From contig NZ_JAFEWE010000016.1 in assembly GCF_017355785.1 (NCBI RefSeq), positions 99,229 through 163,228 on the forward strand: a DNA stretch of 64,000 nucleotides, given 5' to 3'. Shown in pieces: positions 9,185 to 17,795 of this stretch. This DNA comes from Desertivirga arenae (GTDB lineage Bacteria; Bacteroidota; Bacteroidia; Sphingobacteriales; Sphingobacteriaceae). The first letter of the stretch is position 1. Every line of letters starts with the position of its first letter. The translations under genes and the position numbers were made by a program. Below the pieces are notes generated by a model that was not told the DNA's origin, ran no database searches, and saw nothing but the letters and a program-made list of their open reading frames with translations.

Positions 9185-9601
9185 ATGAAAGTAATTTATC
9201 AGACATCAGCAACAGCGAAAGGCGGCCGGAATCGTCATGTTAAAAGTATTGACGGAATCCTTGATCTTGAAGTCCGTATTCCGAAGGAAATGGGAGGATC
9301 GGGGGGATACACTAACCCTGAACAGTTATTTGCTGCAGGGTATGCCGCTTGTTTTGATAGTGCCTTGAATTTAGTAATGCGGCAGGAAAAAATAGCAACA
9401 GGTACGCAGTCAGAGGTTACTGGAACCGTAGGTATAGGTCAAAATGAAACGGGAGGGTTTCAGCTTTCTGTGAAGCTTTCAGTAAGTATTTCAGGGGTTG
9501 ATAAGGAGAAAGCGATGGAACTTGTAGAAAAAGCTCATTCAGTGTGTCCTTATTCTAATGCGACGAGAGGAAACATTGATGTTGAATTGGAAGTTATCTA
9601 A
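9185..9601 (+). CDS. ohr: organic hydroperoxide resistance protein Ohr (OsmC family)
   Basis: A 138-residue cytoplasmic thiol peroxidase of the usual Ohr length. The peroxidatic cysteine is Cys56 in GYAACFDSAL and the resolving cysteine is Cys121 in VCPYSNATRGN. The conserved N-terminal GGRNRHV supplies the active-site arginine. The enzyme reduces organic and fatty-acid hydroperoxides with lipoylated proteins as electron donors. It starts an operon with a glutathione-peroxidase-like gene two bases downstream and ohrR overlapping that gene. The palindrome before it suggests repression by OhrR relieved by peroxide. The Ohr rather than OsmC call rests on length and the CPYSNATRGN motif. Confidence 0.93.
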   Translation: MKVIYQTSATAKGGRNRHVKSIDGILDLEVRIPKEMGGSGGYTNPEQLFAAGYAACFDSALNLVMRQEKIATGTQSEVTGTVGIGQNETGGFQLSVKLSVSISGVDKEKAMELVEKAHSVCPYSNATRGNIDVELEVI

Positions 9602-9603
9602 AA

Positions 9604-10086
9604 ATGGAAAGCAATTTTTATAATCTTACAGCCAGGACTCCACAAGGAAAAGATATTCCCATGTCCGATTTTAGGGGAAAGGCTGTTTTAATTGTAAATA
9701 CAGCAACAAGGTGTGGGCTAGCCCCACAGTTTGAAGGGCTGGAGCTGCTCCACCAGACCTATAAAGACCAGGGGCTTGTTGTCCTTGGTTTTCCTTGCGA
9801 TCAGTTTATGGGTCAGGAGCCGGAATCTAATGAGACATTGGAGCAGGTTTGTAAAGTGAATCATGGAGTGAGCTTTCAACTTACTGAAAAATGCGATGTA
9901 AATGGGAGTAATACCCATCCTATATTTAAGTACTTGAAAAATGAACTCGGAGGGCTGTTTGGAAGCAAGGTGAAATGGAACTTTACAAAGTTTTTAATAG
10001 GGAAGGACGGCAAGCCCTACAAAAGATATTCTCCGGTGACAAAGCCCGATGCTATTGAGAAAGACATCCAAAAATTGCTATTATGA
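9604..10086 (+). CDS. glutathione peroxidase-family thiol peroxidase
   Basis: A 160-residue protein with the catalytic tetrad of the family: Cys37 in NTATRCGL, Gln67 in FPCDQF, and Trp125 and Asn126 in KWNFTKFL. Cys83 in EQVCKVN sits where thioredoxin-dependent members carry the resolving cysteine, so thioredoxin rather than glutathione is the likely reductant. There is no signal peptide, so it should be cytoplasmic. It lies two bases after ohr and overlaps ohrR by four bases (ATGA), so the three are translated from one transcript. This pairs organic-hydroperoxide removal with general lipid or hydrogen peroxide removal. Confidence 0.92.
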   Translation: MESNFYNLTARTPQGKDIPMSDFRGKAVLIVNTATRCGLAPQFEGLELLHQTYKDQGLVVLGFPCDQFMGQEPESNETLEQVCKVNHGVSFQLTEKCDVNGSNTHPIFKYLKNELGGLFGSKVKWNFTKFLIGKDGKPYKRYSPVTKPDAIEKDIQKLLL

Positions 10087-10517
10087 CAAATGGAGAAGAT
10101 AGTTTAAAATTAAGTAATCAGCTATGTTTTCCTTTATATACAGCAAGCAGACTGGTAACTAAATGTTATCAGCCTCTTCTATCTAAACTCGACCTTACCT
10201 ATCCTCAATATCTCGTACTGTTGGTGTTGTGGGAGGAGGACCAGGTACGGCTTAGTGATATTGCTGTTAAGTTGCAGCTCCAAAGCAATACCCTAACTCC
10301 ATTATTAAAAAGAATGGAGGAGTTGAAGCTGATTAAACGCCTGAAGTCATCCGAAGATGAGCGAAGTATTATTATATCGCTCACCGAAAAGGGCATAGCT
10401 CTTAAGAAAGAAGCAGAGTGGATCCCAGAAAGTCTTGGAGAAAAGCTAAACCTATCCGCGGTGGAAGCAAAGCAGTTATACCAACTACTATACAAGCTTA
10501 TCAACTCGGCTGAGTAA
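10083..10517 (+). CDS. ohrR: peroxide-sensing MarR-family repressor OhrR
   Basis: A 144-residue winged-helix protein. The N-terminus carries Cys15 in QLCFPLYT, with Tyr29 and Tyr40 at the spacing seen in Bacillus OhrR, where these tyrosines hydrogen-bond the peroxide-sensing cysteine. The recognition helix region includes SNTLTPLLKRM and the wing SSEDERSI. Oxidation of Cys15 would release DNA and derepress the operon. It overlaps the peroxidase gene by four bases, which indicates autoregulation together with ohr. An additional cysteine, Cys28, is present next to Tyr29, so a disulfide-forming (two-Cys) mechanism cannot be excluded. Confidence 0.9.
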   Translation: MTNGEDSLKLSNQLCFPLYTASRLVTKCYQPLLSKLDLTYPQYLVLLVLWEEDQVRLSDIAVKLQLQSNTLTPLLKRMEELKLIKRLKSSEDERSIIISLTEKGIALKKEAEWIPESLGEKLNLSAVEAKQLYQLLYKLINSAE

Positions 10518-10600
10518 TTAAAGAGCATTTGAAGTACAATAGTCTAATTTGCTGTATAGCTATTAAACCCCGATTATTGCTCTTTAACGTGTACAAAATA

Positions 10601-11464
10601 TTATTTGAAGGCGCTGACTGCCTTTTTTCCTCCGGTTATAACAACAACAGCCAGCAGGCCTGCTATAATGCCAAACCCAAATTCTTTTATAGTTGAGTTT
10701 AAATCTGGCAGAATATGATGTAAAAAATCAATATTATGAACGAAAATACCCCCAGCTACCAGTAGCAGTGCGATAGTGCCAACAACTGAGAGGATGCGAA
10801 TGATAACAGGAAGCGATTTTACCAGTAAAGTACCCAGCAGGGCCAGAGGACCTTTTTCATTGGCCCGTTTGATAAGCTTATAACCTGCGTCATCCATTCT
10901 TACAATAAGAGCAACTATTCCGTACACGCCTATGGTTGCAAGGAGAGCCACGGTAGCTACTGTTATAATTTGAGTGGTAAGTGATTCATCCATCACACTT
11001 CCCAGCGCTATAATTACAATTTCAACTGATAATATAAAGTCAGTTGTTATTGCCGACTTTATCTTTGTTTTCTCAGCCTGCTGCGGGTCTTCCTCAACCT
11101 CTTCGATTACCTCATGCCCTTCTTTTCCCCGGTGAAAAAAATATTCGATAATTTTCTCAACTCCTTCGTACGCCAAATATAGTCCACCTAAAATCAGGAC
11201 AATCTTGATGGCAGCAGGAAAAAAAGCATTTAGTAACAGAGCAATTGGGACAATAATGAGCTTATTGAGCAAAGAACCTTTTGTGATAGCCCATAGTACT
11301 GGAAGTTCTCTTGATGAAAGAAAACCTGTTGCTTTTTCTGCATTTACCGCCAAATCATCACCTAAGATACCAGCTGTTTTACGGGTAGCGACTTTAGTTG
11401 CAACCGCAACATCGTCCATTAAAGCAGTTATATCATCTAAAATCGCAAAAAAACCTGATGCCAT
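10601..11464 (-). CDS. DUF808 (YedI-like) inner-membrane protein
   Basis: A 287-residue membrane protein matching the DUF808 family. Its N-terminus, ASGFFAILDDITALMDDVA, followed by TRKTAGILGDDLAVNAEKA, is highly characteristic. Several hydrophobic segments follow, and the C-terminus is short. The family has no established function. It faces the ohrR operon convergently, and it is separated by 149 bases from the porin gene on the same strand, so an operon with it is uncertain. A ten-base inverted repeat (10518-10527 and 10578-10587) frames the gap to ohrR and could help end both transcripts. Confidence 0.88.
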   Translation of the reverse strand: MASGFFAILDDITALMDDVAVATKVATRKTAGILGDDLAVNAEKATGFLSSRELPVLWAITKGSLLNKLIIVPIALLLNAFFPAAIKIVLILGGLYLAYEGVEKIIEYFFHRGKEGHEVIEEVEEDPQQAEKTKIKSAITTDFILSVEIVIIALGSVMDESLTTQIITVATVALLATIGVYGIVALIVRMDDAGYKLIKRANEKGPLALLGTLLVKSLPVIIRILSVVGTIALLLVAGGIFVHNIDFLHHILPDLNSTIKEFGFGIIAGLLAVVVITGGKKAVSAFK

Positions 11465-11613
11465 ATTTTTTAAAAGTCCTTAAATCCTTGTTTTATAGTT
11501 TCAGCTATTCAAACTCCGCTTCTGCTATAATCTTGCCAATATTACTGAAAGGAATCGAAAGTTAAAGTATTGAAGTAATAACACTAACTTTTAAGAGAAA
11601 TGTTCGATGTATA

Positions 11614-12909
11614 CTATTTCGAGTAATTGAAAAAACGGGGTTTAACTACTAATTGAGTCCAAAGCCAGGAGTTAAATTTGTTTTTATCTCCTCCATTGCT
11701 CATGAACTCCAATGTTGACGTTCCTTTCAGAGCCGATACGCCGCCTTGCAATAATGCGATTTCTGAAAACTTATATCCTGCAGCAAGGTCACTTTCTACC
11801 GCCATGAATGAGCTCATGGGTTTTCCAGTATTAAGAACAGGAGCCATCGTATAAAATACATGAGGTGTAAGGTCAATATTAAATTTGCCTTTTTTGTACC
11901 GTATAGAGGCGTAAAGATCTTCTAAGCCTGTTTTGTTGGAAAGCCGGCCCCCAACAAAAAAATAATCCATAGTTCCGTTGAATTTGTGGTTTGTACCATA
12001 AAGCGGAGTAAATGAATGATTTTTGCCGTCAGATTCGTTCATTCCTGTTCCGGAAAGGATTTCACCTCCAAGAACGACAGTTAACATTTTCGACGTTTTC
12101 CACTTGATGTCCGTTGCCAGGTTCCATGCTCTTAACTTTTTGTGAGAAGCATCGTTTCCGCCTTGAAAGTATCCTTCCGTATTCCATTCCAACTGGTTCC
12201 TAACATATTCTATTCTACTTCCAATAGTCTGCGAATGAGATATTCTGCGATTTGCAGGGCTAGAGGTTGCCTCCTTATTAACAGTATATTCAATTCCATT
12301 GTTAAGGAAAAGGAGACTGCTGTTCAGATTTTTAAACTTTTTATTAAACCAAAGTATCAGTAAGTATTTGTAGTTATTTACGTCATAGATCTCGCGACTT
12401 AATGTCTCAGATTTACTATTCAGGCCTAACACAAGGTGTCCTTGAATTTGCTTTTTTGCATCTGCATACTTTAAAAGAGCTGCGTCAAAACTTCTGGCCT
12501 GCTGAGCCCAGTCTGAGTTACCTACAATCCTGGCGTTGTCATAGTTCAACTCATGTCGTCCTAATTTGAGATTCCATCGTTCAGCAAGTGCCAGTTCGAT
12601 CCAAAACTCATGAACGTCAAAAGTATTTTTGTCTCCAATGTTCTGCTGCTCTGTTGATCCCCAGTTACGTACATCTTGCAATACTGCTCCCAGGCTTAGT
12701 TTCTGCTTCTCGTCACTATAATTGAAGTTCAGCCTTGAACGCTGGGTAATAAAACTTGCTGCCAGGTCAAGTGAATCGTTTGCGGGCCTTAATCTTCCAT
12801 ATCCATTGCGGTACTCAAACCTCGGTTTAAATTCACCACCGATAGAAAAGTTCTGAGATTTGGAGACAAAGAATGAAAAACAGGAAATTATACAGAGAAC
12901 GTATTTCAT
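11614..12909 (-). CDS. outer-membrane beta-barrel porin, alginate-export-like
   Basis: A 431-residue exported protein (signal peptide about 1-18, ending VSKSQ) with alternating amphipathic strands throughout, ending RFFNYSK. The signature LKLGRHELNYDNARIVG followed by WAQQARSFDAA, and N-terminal FKPRFEYRNGY, match the alginate_exp group of Bacteroidota porins. Despite the family name, members are used for many small solutes, and no alginate genes occur nearby. The function is probably diffusion of a sugar or organic acid across the outer membrane. Confidence is high for location and fold and low for substrate. Confidence 0.8.
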   Translation of the reverse strand: MKYVLCIISCFSFFVSKSQNFSIGGEFKPRFEYRNGYGRLRPANDSLDLAASFITQRSRLNFNYSDEKQKLSLGAVLQDVRNWGSTEQQNIGDKNTFDVHEFWIELALAERWNLKLGRHELNYDNARIVGNSDWAQQARSFDAALLKYADAKKQIQGHLVLGLNSKSETLSREIYDVNNYKYLLILWFNKKFKNLNSSLLFLNNGIEYTVNKEATSSPANRRISHSQTIGSRIEYVRNQLEWNTEGYFQGGNDASHKKLRAWNLATDIKWKTSKMLTVVLGGEILSGTGMNESDGKNHSFTPLYGTNHKFNGTMDYFFVGGRLSNKTGLEDLYASIRYKKGKFNIDLTPHVFYTMAPVLNTGKPMSSFMAVESDLAAGYKFSEIALLQGGVSALKGTSTLEFMSNGGDKNKFNSWLWTQLVVKPRFFNYSK

Positions 12910-13049
12910 GAGTTTATTTGAAAGGCTGATTTAACGAGAAACTCCCTTTTTTGTTACGATATGTTCTTTAATCCTGTACCGGAGATTCAAGGAAGTTTAG
13001 GAATATCGATTTGTCCGGTGGATTAAAAAAGCCAGCATTTTTCAAATGC

Positions 13050-13436
13050 TTAAGCAGCAGGTGATTGTGCCCCATCCTCCGCTAAAAAAATTTTGATCAG
13101 GTCCAGTAGTTCGTTCACCTCAAAAGGCTTTCTTAAAATTCCATTCGCCCCGTACTCTTTAATGGCTGTTTCGATCCTCTCATGAGAAGAAACAATCATT
13201 ATGGGAATGCCTGCGCTCTTTGATTCAGACTTTATTTTCCTGCAGACATCCAATCCGTCATGACTCCCCATTTGAATATCCAGCATTATAAGATCGGGAA
13301 GAAATTGATGAATGTCTTCCTCAATATTCTCAGGAGACAGGGCTGTATATAATTCATACCCCTCTATAGTAAGGATCAGTATCAGAGTATCTAATATATC
13401 CTCGTTATCGTCAACTATAAGTATCCGTTTAGACAC
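13050..13436 (-). CDS. single-domain response regulator
   Basis: A 128-residue receiver domain with no output domain. Acidic pocket Asp9 and Asp10 (IVDDNEDI), phospho-acceptor Asp53 in MLDIQMG, Ser83 or Ser84 and Lys103 in RKPF are all present, so it should accept phosphate. Divergent from it is a very similar receiver (13677-14066), and both share PENI and LDIQMG segments, suggesting duplication. The partner kinase may be the large PAS kinase at 14672. Output is probably by protein-protein contact, as in CheY or Spo0F. Confidence 0.9.
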   Translation of the reverse strand: MSKRILIVDDNEDILDTLILILTIEGYELYTALSPENIEEDIHQFLPDLIMLDIQMGSHDGLDVCRKIKSESKSAGIPIMIVSSHERIETAIKEYGANGILRKPFEVNELLDLIKIFLAEDGAQSPAA

Positions 13437-13676
13437 AGGTCTTTTATTCGCTAATTCAAATTAATTTGGGAGGCAAACATAGCAATTCTTTAAGGAAGTA
13501 CGCAGTTTGTGAGTTGTAATAAATCCCGGCCTGATTTTTTCTTTAAGACACTGCTTTAGTTTTAGCAGATCTTTGTAATTCCAATCGAATTAAGCATTGC
13601 TAAAAATAAATTTCAAAAATTTAACAAATGGGCAGGTTTTTGCGGGAAATACTTGGTCTTACATAATTATTTAAGA

Positions 13677-14066
13677 ATGGGAAAGTTAATACTATCGGTA
13701 GACGACGATAGGGATATTTTAGATTGTCTGGAACTGATTTTACCAGCAGAAGGCTATTCTGTGGTAACTTCAGTTGATCCTGAAAACATTAGAGCAGATA
13801 TAGCAGAATATAACCCTGACCTTATTCTGCTGGATATCCAGATGGGAGCCTACAATGGTCTTGAGATCTGCAAGGAATTGAAGTCACTGGATGACATTCG
13901 AGATATTCCTATACTCATTCTATCCTCTGATGACAGAATTTTTGAAGCCGTTGGTAAATATCACGCAGACGGGATAATAAGTAAACCATTCGACATTAGT
14001 GGATTAATTGCCGCGATAGACAACTTTCTCGCTGCTAAAATAATCTCATTGCCCCGTGCCTCCTGA
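13677..14066 (+). CDS. single-domain response regulator (paralogue of the divergent one)
   Basis: A 129-residue receiver with Asp9, Asp10, Asp53 (LLDIQMG), Ser83 and Lys103 (SKPF) in canonical positions. I used the ATG at 13677; an in-frame TTG 24 bases upstream would add eight residues not seen in its paralogue. The similarity to the divergent receiver covers the full length (DPENI, DLILLDIQMG, DGIISKPF). It has no DNA-binding or enzymatic domain. Together with two neighbours it forms a local set of receivers around one kinase. Confidence 0.9.
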   Translation: MGKLILSVDDDRDILDCLELILPAEGYSVVTSVDPENIRADIAEYNPDLILLDIQMGAYNGLEICKELKSLDDIRDIPILILSSDDRIFEAVGKYHADGIISKPFDISGLIAAIDNFLAAKIISLPRAS

Positions 14067-14120
14067 ATTTCGAAGAAATAAAAGAAAAACTAGTTTTAAA
14101 AAGAAAACATTGTCTTATGA

Positions 14121-14480
14121 TTAGGCCACAAGTTGATTTTTAACACTTGAAATTAGGTCATTTAAATCAAAAGGTTTAGATATTACATCGTCAGCACATA
14201 CTTTTGCAAGTGCTTCTTTAACCTGATTATTTGTTGAGAGTACAATGATTGGAATATCCCGACTGATCTTTGAACTCTTAAGGCTTTTACAAAATTCAGC
14301 TTCTTCAAAATAGGGACTAATAACGTCGAGAAGAATGGCATTAGGTTTTCGTTTTTCGAGAAGCCCACGTAGTTCCTGAACGGTTTTTACACCTTCAACA
14401 ACAAAACCTTCCTCGTGCAAAATCAGCGATATAATAGAAAGAATATCACTGTCCTTTTCCAGAACAAAAATTCGTTTCAT
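14121..14480 (-). CDS. single-domain response regulator with altered acidic pocket
   Basis: A 119-residue receiver with phospho-acceptor Asp52 (LLDV), Ser82 and Lys102 (SKPFD). The acidic pocket is unusual: by alignment with the two neighbouring receivers, the usual Asp-Asp pair is Glu8-Lys9. The lysine replaces a magnesium ligand, although Asp10 is next to it. This may weaken or change phosphorylation, or fix an active-like conformation. It is convergent with the receiver at 13677 (54-base gap) and divergent from the kinase at 14672, so regulation could be shared with the kinase. Confidence 0.87.
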   Translation of the reverse strand: MKRIFVLEKDSDILSIISLILHEEGFVVEGVKTVQELRGLLEKRKPNAILLDVISPYFEEAEFCKSLKSSKISRDIPIIVLSTNNQVKEALAKVCADDVISKPFDLNDLISSVKNQLVA

Positions 14481-14671
14481 AGTAGTAGATAGATCTGGTA
14501 GTGTACGGAGATTCAGAGACCGGGTTACAGAAATTTAATAATAATTCTATTATCTAACAATGAACACTTTCGAAGGATCGCCATGCGACTAAAACTTAAC
14601 GTCTTTATTTTGGTATTTAAGTAGAACAAATGATTCCGTATCCTTGTACTGCGGCTATTTGAAAAACTTAC

Positions 14672-17600
14672 ATGTCTTCTAACAATATCGATTTTACACA
14701 TCCTGAAGAACTTTTGATTTTTGAATCTCTTCCCGGTAACTTCCTTTTATTATCACCCGATCTTGAAATCATTGGGGCCAGTAACAATTATCTGGAAACG
14801 ACTGGTAAAGAAAGGGAAGTAATTACGGGAAAGTATCTTTTTGACGTTTTCCCTATATCCCCAGAGTGGCTGCAGGGCCAGGATGGGGGAATCCGCGATT
14901 CTTTAGAGGAGGTGATAAGTAGCCGTAAAGAGCATCACATCGAATCAATGCGTTTTGACGTTCCCTCAAAAGATGGACAAAGTACTGAAGAACGATATTG
15001 GAAAACAACCAATAAGCCAGTACTGGGAAAAAATGGTGCCATCCGGTATATCATCCATCATACCGAGGATATAACCCAAGAGGTCCTTAATGAAAGGTAT
15101 TTGCAGGAGGCGCTTAAAACTGAGCGAAAAGCTACAGCAAAAGCAAGTATGCTAAGTGTACAGATAGAGCGTTTATTTCATGATATACCTGCTCAGATGG
15201 CAATTCTTAGTGGAGATGATCTGGTTTATACTTATGTGAATCCACAATATCAGCAGGAGCTCTTCCCTGGTCGAGAGGTGCTGGGCTTACCCTTATTGGC
15301 TGCTCTGCCGGAGATCTTTGGTCAGGCCATCTGGCATATTTTGCAGAAGGTCTACCAAACAGGAGAACCGCACATAGAAGCGGAGATGATGGTTCATCTG
15401 GCGGCTCATAAAGGAGGAGCCGTTGAAGAACACTATTTCAACACCGTTTATCATCCAATGAGGAACGAAAGGGGAGAAATTGATGGGCTGCTCAGTTTTA
15501 AGTATGAGATAACCCAACACGTGGCAGCAAGGAAGAAATTGGAAGTTAGTGAAGCCCGTTTGCTGGAGGCTCATTTGGATTTAAAGGAGTCTTATGAAGA
15601 ATTACAGGCCATTCATGAGGAACTCCAAGTATCGAATGAAGAGTTAAAGGCTACTAATGAGGAATTGAAAACGGCCCAGGAAAGTTTAAGCAGTTTGAAC
15701 GCGGAATTGGAAGGAAGAATAGGAGAGCGCACAAAACAACTTACGGATAGCCTTGAAGAACAGCAGGCACTGAATGAGGAACTGGCTGCTACAAATGAAG
15801 AATTGAATGAAACGCAACTGGTACTTAAGAAGATACTTAATGGCTTGAGAGAAAGTGAGCAACGCTTCAGAAACCTTGTTCGAGATATAAAGGTTGGAAT
15901 TGTTCTCTTGATGGGTGAGGAAATGGAAGTTGCGATAGTGAATGAAAGTTACGGGCGTCTTATTGGTCGCCCGGTAGAAGAACTGGAAGGCGAACTTCTT
16001 TTTGATGTTATACCTGAAGCAGAAAAAGATTTTCGCCCGATCATTGATCAGGTCCGTTTATCTGGCCAACCTTTATATTTAAATGATCATCCCTATTTTG
16101 TTTTTAAAGACGGGCAAACAATTAATGGCTTTCTTGACCTTGTATATCAGCCTTACCTAGAACCTGATGGTAGTGTTAGCGGCGTAATGGTGGTTTGTCA
16201 GGACGTTACTGAGCAGGTTACTGCACGACGGAAATTAATAGAAAGTGAAGAACGCTTTCGATTTATGCTTAACGCCATTCCCCAGCAAGTTTGGACAGCG
16301 AGCCCTGAGGGCGCATTAAATTATGTGAACCAGGTGGTCACCGATGACTTCGGGTATAACGGGGAAGAAATTGTAGGTTATGGATGGCAAAAGTTTATTC
16401 ATCCTGAAGATCTTCAAAGCTGTTTGAAGGCCTGGAATCTGGCTTTATCAGGCGGAAAAGAGTATGAAACCGAATTTCGCCTGCTTATGAAAGATGGAGA
16501 GTATGTTTGGCATATAGCCCGCGCCTTGCCTTTCTTCCAGGATGGTCAGATTGTACAATGGCTGGGCACAAACACCAACATTCAGCTTCAGAAAAATAAC
16601 GAACAGAAGAAAGATGAGTTTATGTCTATTGCCAGCCACGAATTAAAGACTCCTTTAACAAGTATTAAGGCTTTCAATCAGATCATGCAGCGAATGGAAG
16701 CTCCAGAACGCTTGAAAGTTTTTATAGGTAAATCGGCTGATCACATTTATAGGTTGGAAAAACTTATCAACGACTTGCTGGATGTTACAAAGATTTCTGC
16801 AGGAAAGATGGAGTACGACATGAAACTATTTGATTTTACAGCTATGCTTACTGATGCAGTGGAAAGTGTGCAGTTGAAAAGCGAGAAACATCAGATACTT
16901 CTTCGTTACTCAAAGCGTGTTAATTATACAGGAGACAGGTTACGTCTCGAACAGGTGATCAACAATTTTCTCAGTAATGCTATCAAGTATTCACCCGATG
17001 CGACAGAGGTTATAATCAATTGCCAGGTTGAAGAAAATAGTATAATTGTGTCGATTCGTGATTTTGGGATAGGTATCGATAAAGCCCATCTCGATAAGTT
17101 ATTTGATCGCTTCTATCGTGTAGATAATACTGCTATGCGCTTTGAAGGCTTAGGTCTTGGTTTATTTATTTCTTCAGAAATATTAAAGAGACATCAGGGC
17201 TCATTCTGGATTGAAAGTGAACTTGGCCAAGGAACCACTTTTTATTTCCGTCTGCCTTTAGAGGAGCAAAAAGCCGAGATTGTTGTAGCCAATGACGATC
17301 TATACTATCATGATAGTTCAATTACTATCATGTATAATGATGAGGCAAAGAGGTTGGATGTCGACTGGACCGGCTTCCAGGATTTTGACAGTGTTCAAGC
17401 CGGTTGTTTAAAAATACTTCGAATACTGAAACATCATAAGGTAAGCAAGGTACTTAATGATAATACACATGTTATGGGGACCTGGTCTGAAGCAGCTGAA
17501 TGGGTAGGTAAGGAGTGGTTTCCCATGATGGAAGAAGCTGGTCTCTGTTATTTTGCCTGGGTTTATTCTCCCAGTGCTTTCAGCAAGCTCTCGGCAGATA

Positions 17601-17698
17601 AAAGTGTTGAAGTAAAACTTGACGGTGTTATAACTCGCTTTTTTAACGATATACATGCTGCCAATAAATGGCTCAATTCTATTGCCGAAAAATTTTAA
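14672..17698 (+). CDS. PAS-domain sensor histidine kinase with extra C-terminal domain
   Basis: A 1008-residue protein with no signal peptide or membrane segment, so it should be cytoplasmic. Order: PAS at about 10-135, PAS at 165-285, coiled coil rich in EEL and NEEL repeats at 290-390, PAS at 395-515, PAS with PAC at 525-640, HisKA with phospho-acceptor His656 in ASHELKTPL, and HATPase_c with the N box (NNFLSNAIKYS, 764-774), DFGIG (797-801) and GLGLG (826-830). A further folded region of about 125 residues (882-1008) follows, rich in conserved-looking Trp, Asn and Asp. It includes VLNDNTHVMGTWSEAAEW and resembles no receiver domain. The kinase is surrounded by three receivers lacking kinases of their own, its likely targets. 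Confidence 0.92.
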   Translation: MSSNNIDFTHPEELLIFESLPGNFLLLSPDLEIIGASNNYLETTGKEREVITGKYLFDVFPISPEWLQGQDGGIRDSLEEVISSRKEHHIESMRFDVPSKDGQSTEERYWKTTNKPVLGKNGAIRYIIHHTEDITQEVLNERYLQEALKTERKATAKASMLSVQIERLFHDIPAQMAILSGDDLVYTYVNPQYQQELFPGREVLGLPLLAALPEIFGQAIWHILQKVYQTGEPHIEAEMMVHLAAHKGGAVEEHYFNTVYHPMRNERGEIDGLLSFKYEITQHVAARKKLEVSEARLLEAHLDLKESYEELQAIHEELQVSNEELKATNEELKTAQESLSSLNAELEGRIGERTKQLTDSLEEQQALNEELAATNEELNETQLVLKKILNGLRESEQRFRNLVRDIKVGIVLLMGEEMEVAIVNESYGRLIGRPVEELEGELLFDVIPEAEKDFRPIIDQVRLSGQPLYLNDHPYFVFKDGQTINGFLDLVYQPYLEPDGSVSGVMVVCQDVTEQVTARRKLIESEERFRFMLNAIPQQVWTASPEGALNYVNQVVTDDFGYNGEEIVGYGWQKFIHPEDLQSCLKAWNLALSGGKEYETEFRLLMKDGEYVWHIARALPFFQDGQIVQWLGTNTNIQLQKNNEQKKDEFMSIASHELKTPLTSIKAFNQIMQRMEAPERLKVFIGKSADHIYRLEKLINDLLDVTKISAGKMEYDMKLFDFTAMLTDAVESVQLKSEKHQILLRYSKRVNYTGDRLRLEQVINNFLSNAIKYSPDATEVIINCQVEENSIIVSIRDFGIGIDKAHLDKLFDRFYRVDNTAMRFEGLGLGLFISSEILKRHQGSFWIESELGQGTTFYFRLPLEEQKAEIVVANDDLYYHDSSITIMYNDEAKRLDVDWTGFQDFDSVQAGCLKILRILKHHKVSKVLNDNTHVMGTWSEAAEWVGKEWFPMMEEAGLCYFAWVYSPSAFSKLSADKSVEVKLDGVITRFFNDIHAANKWLNSIAEKF

Positions 17699-17795
17699 TA
17701 ATATAAAAACTCAAATTTAGTGTTCAGGTTATTAGGATAGCGACCGGAGTAATGACCGTAGGGCTGGGATTTGAGAAAACGAAAATAGAGGTATA

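Noticed and set aside
10518..10587. ten-base inverted repeat as a terminator
   Set aside because: The arms are 50 bases apart and no T tract follows directly, so it is noted only as framing the convergent gap.
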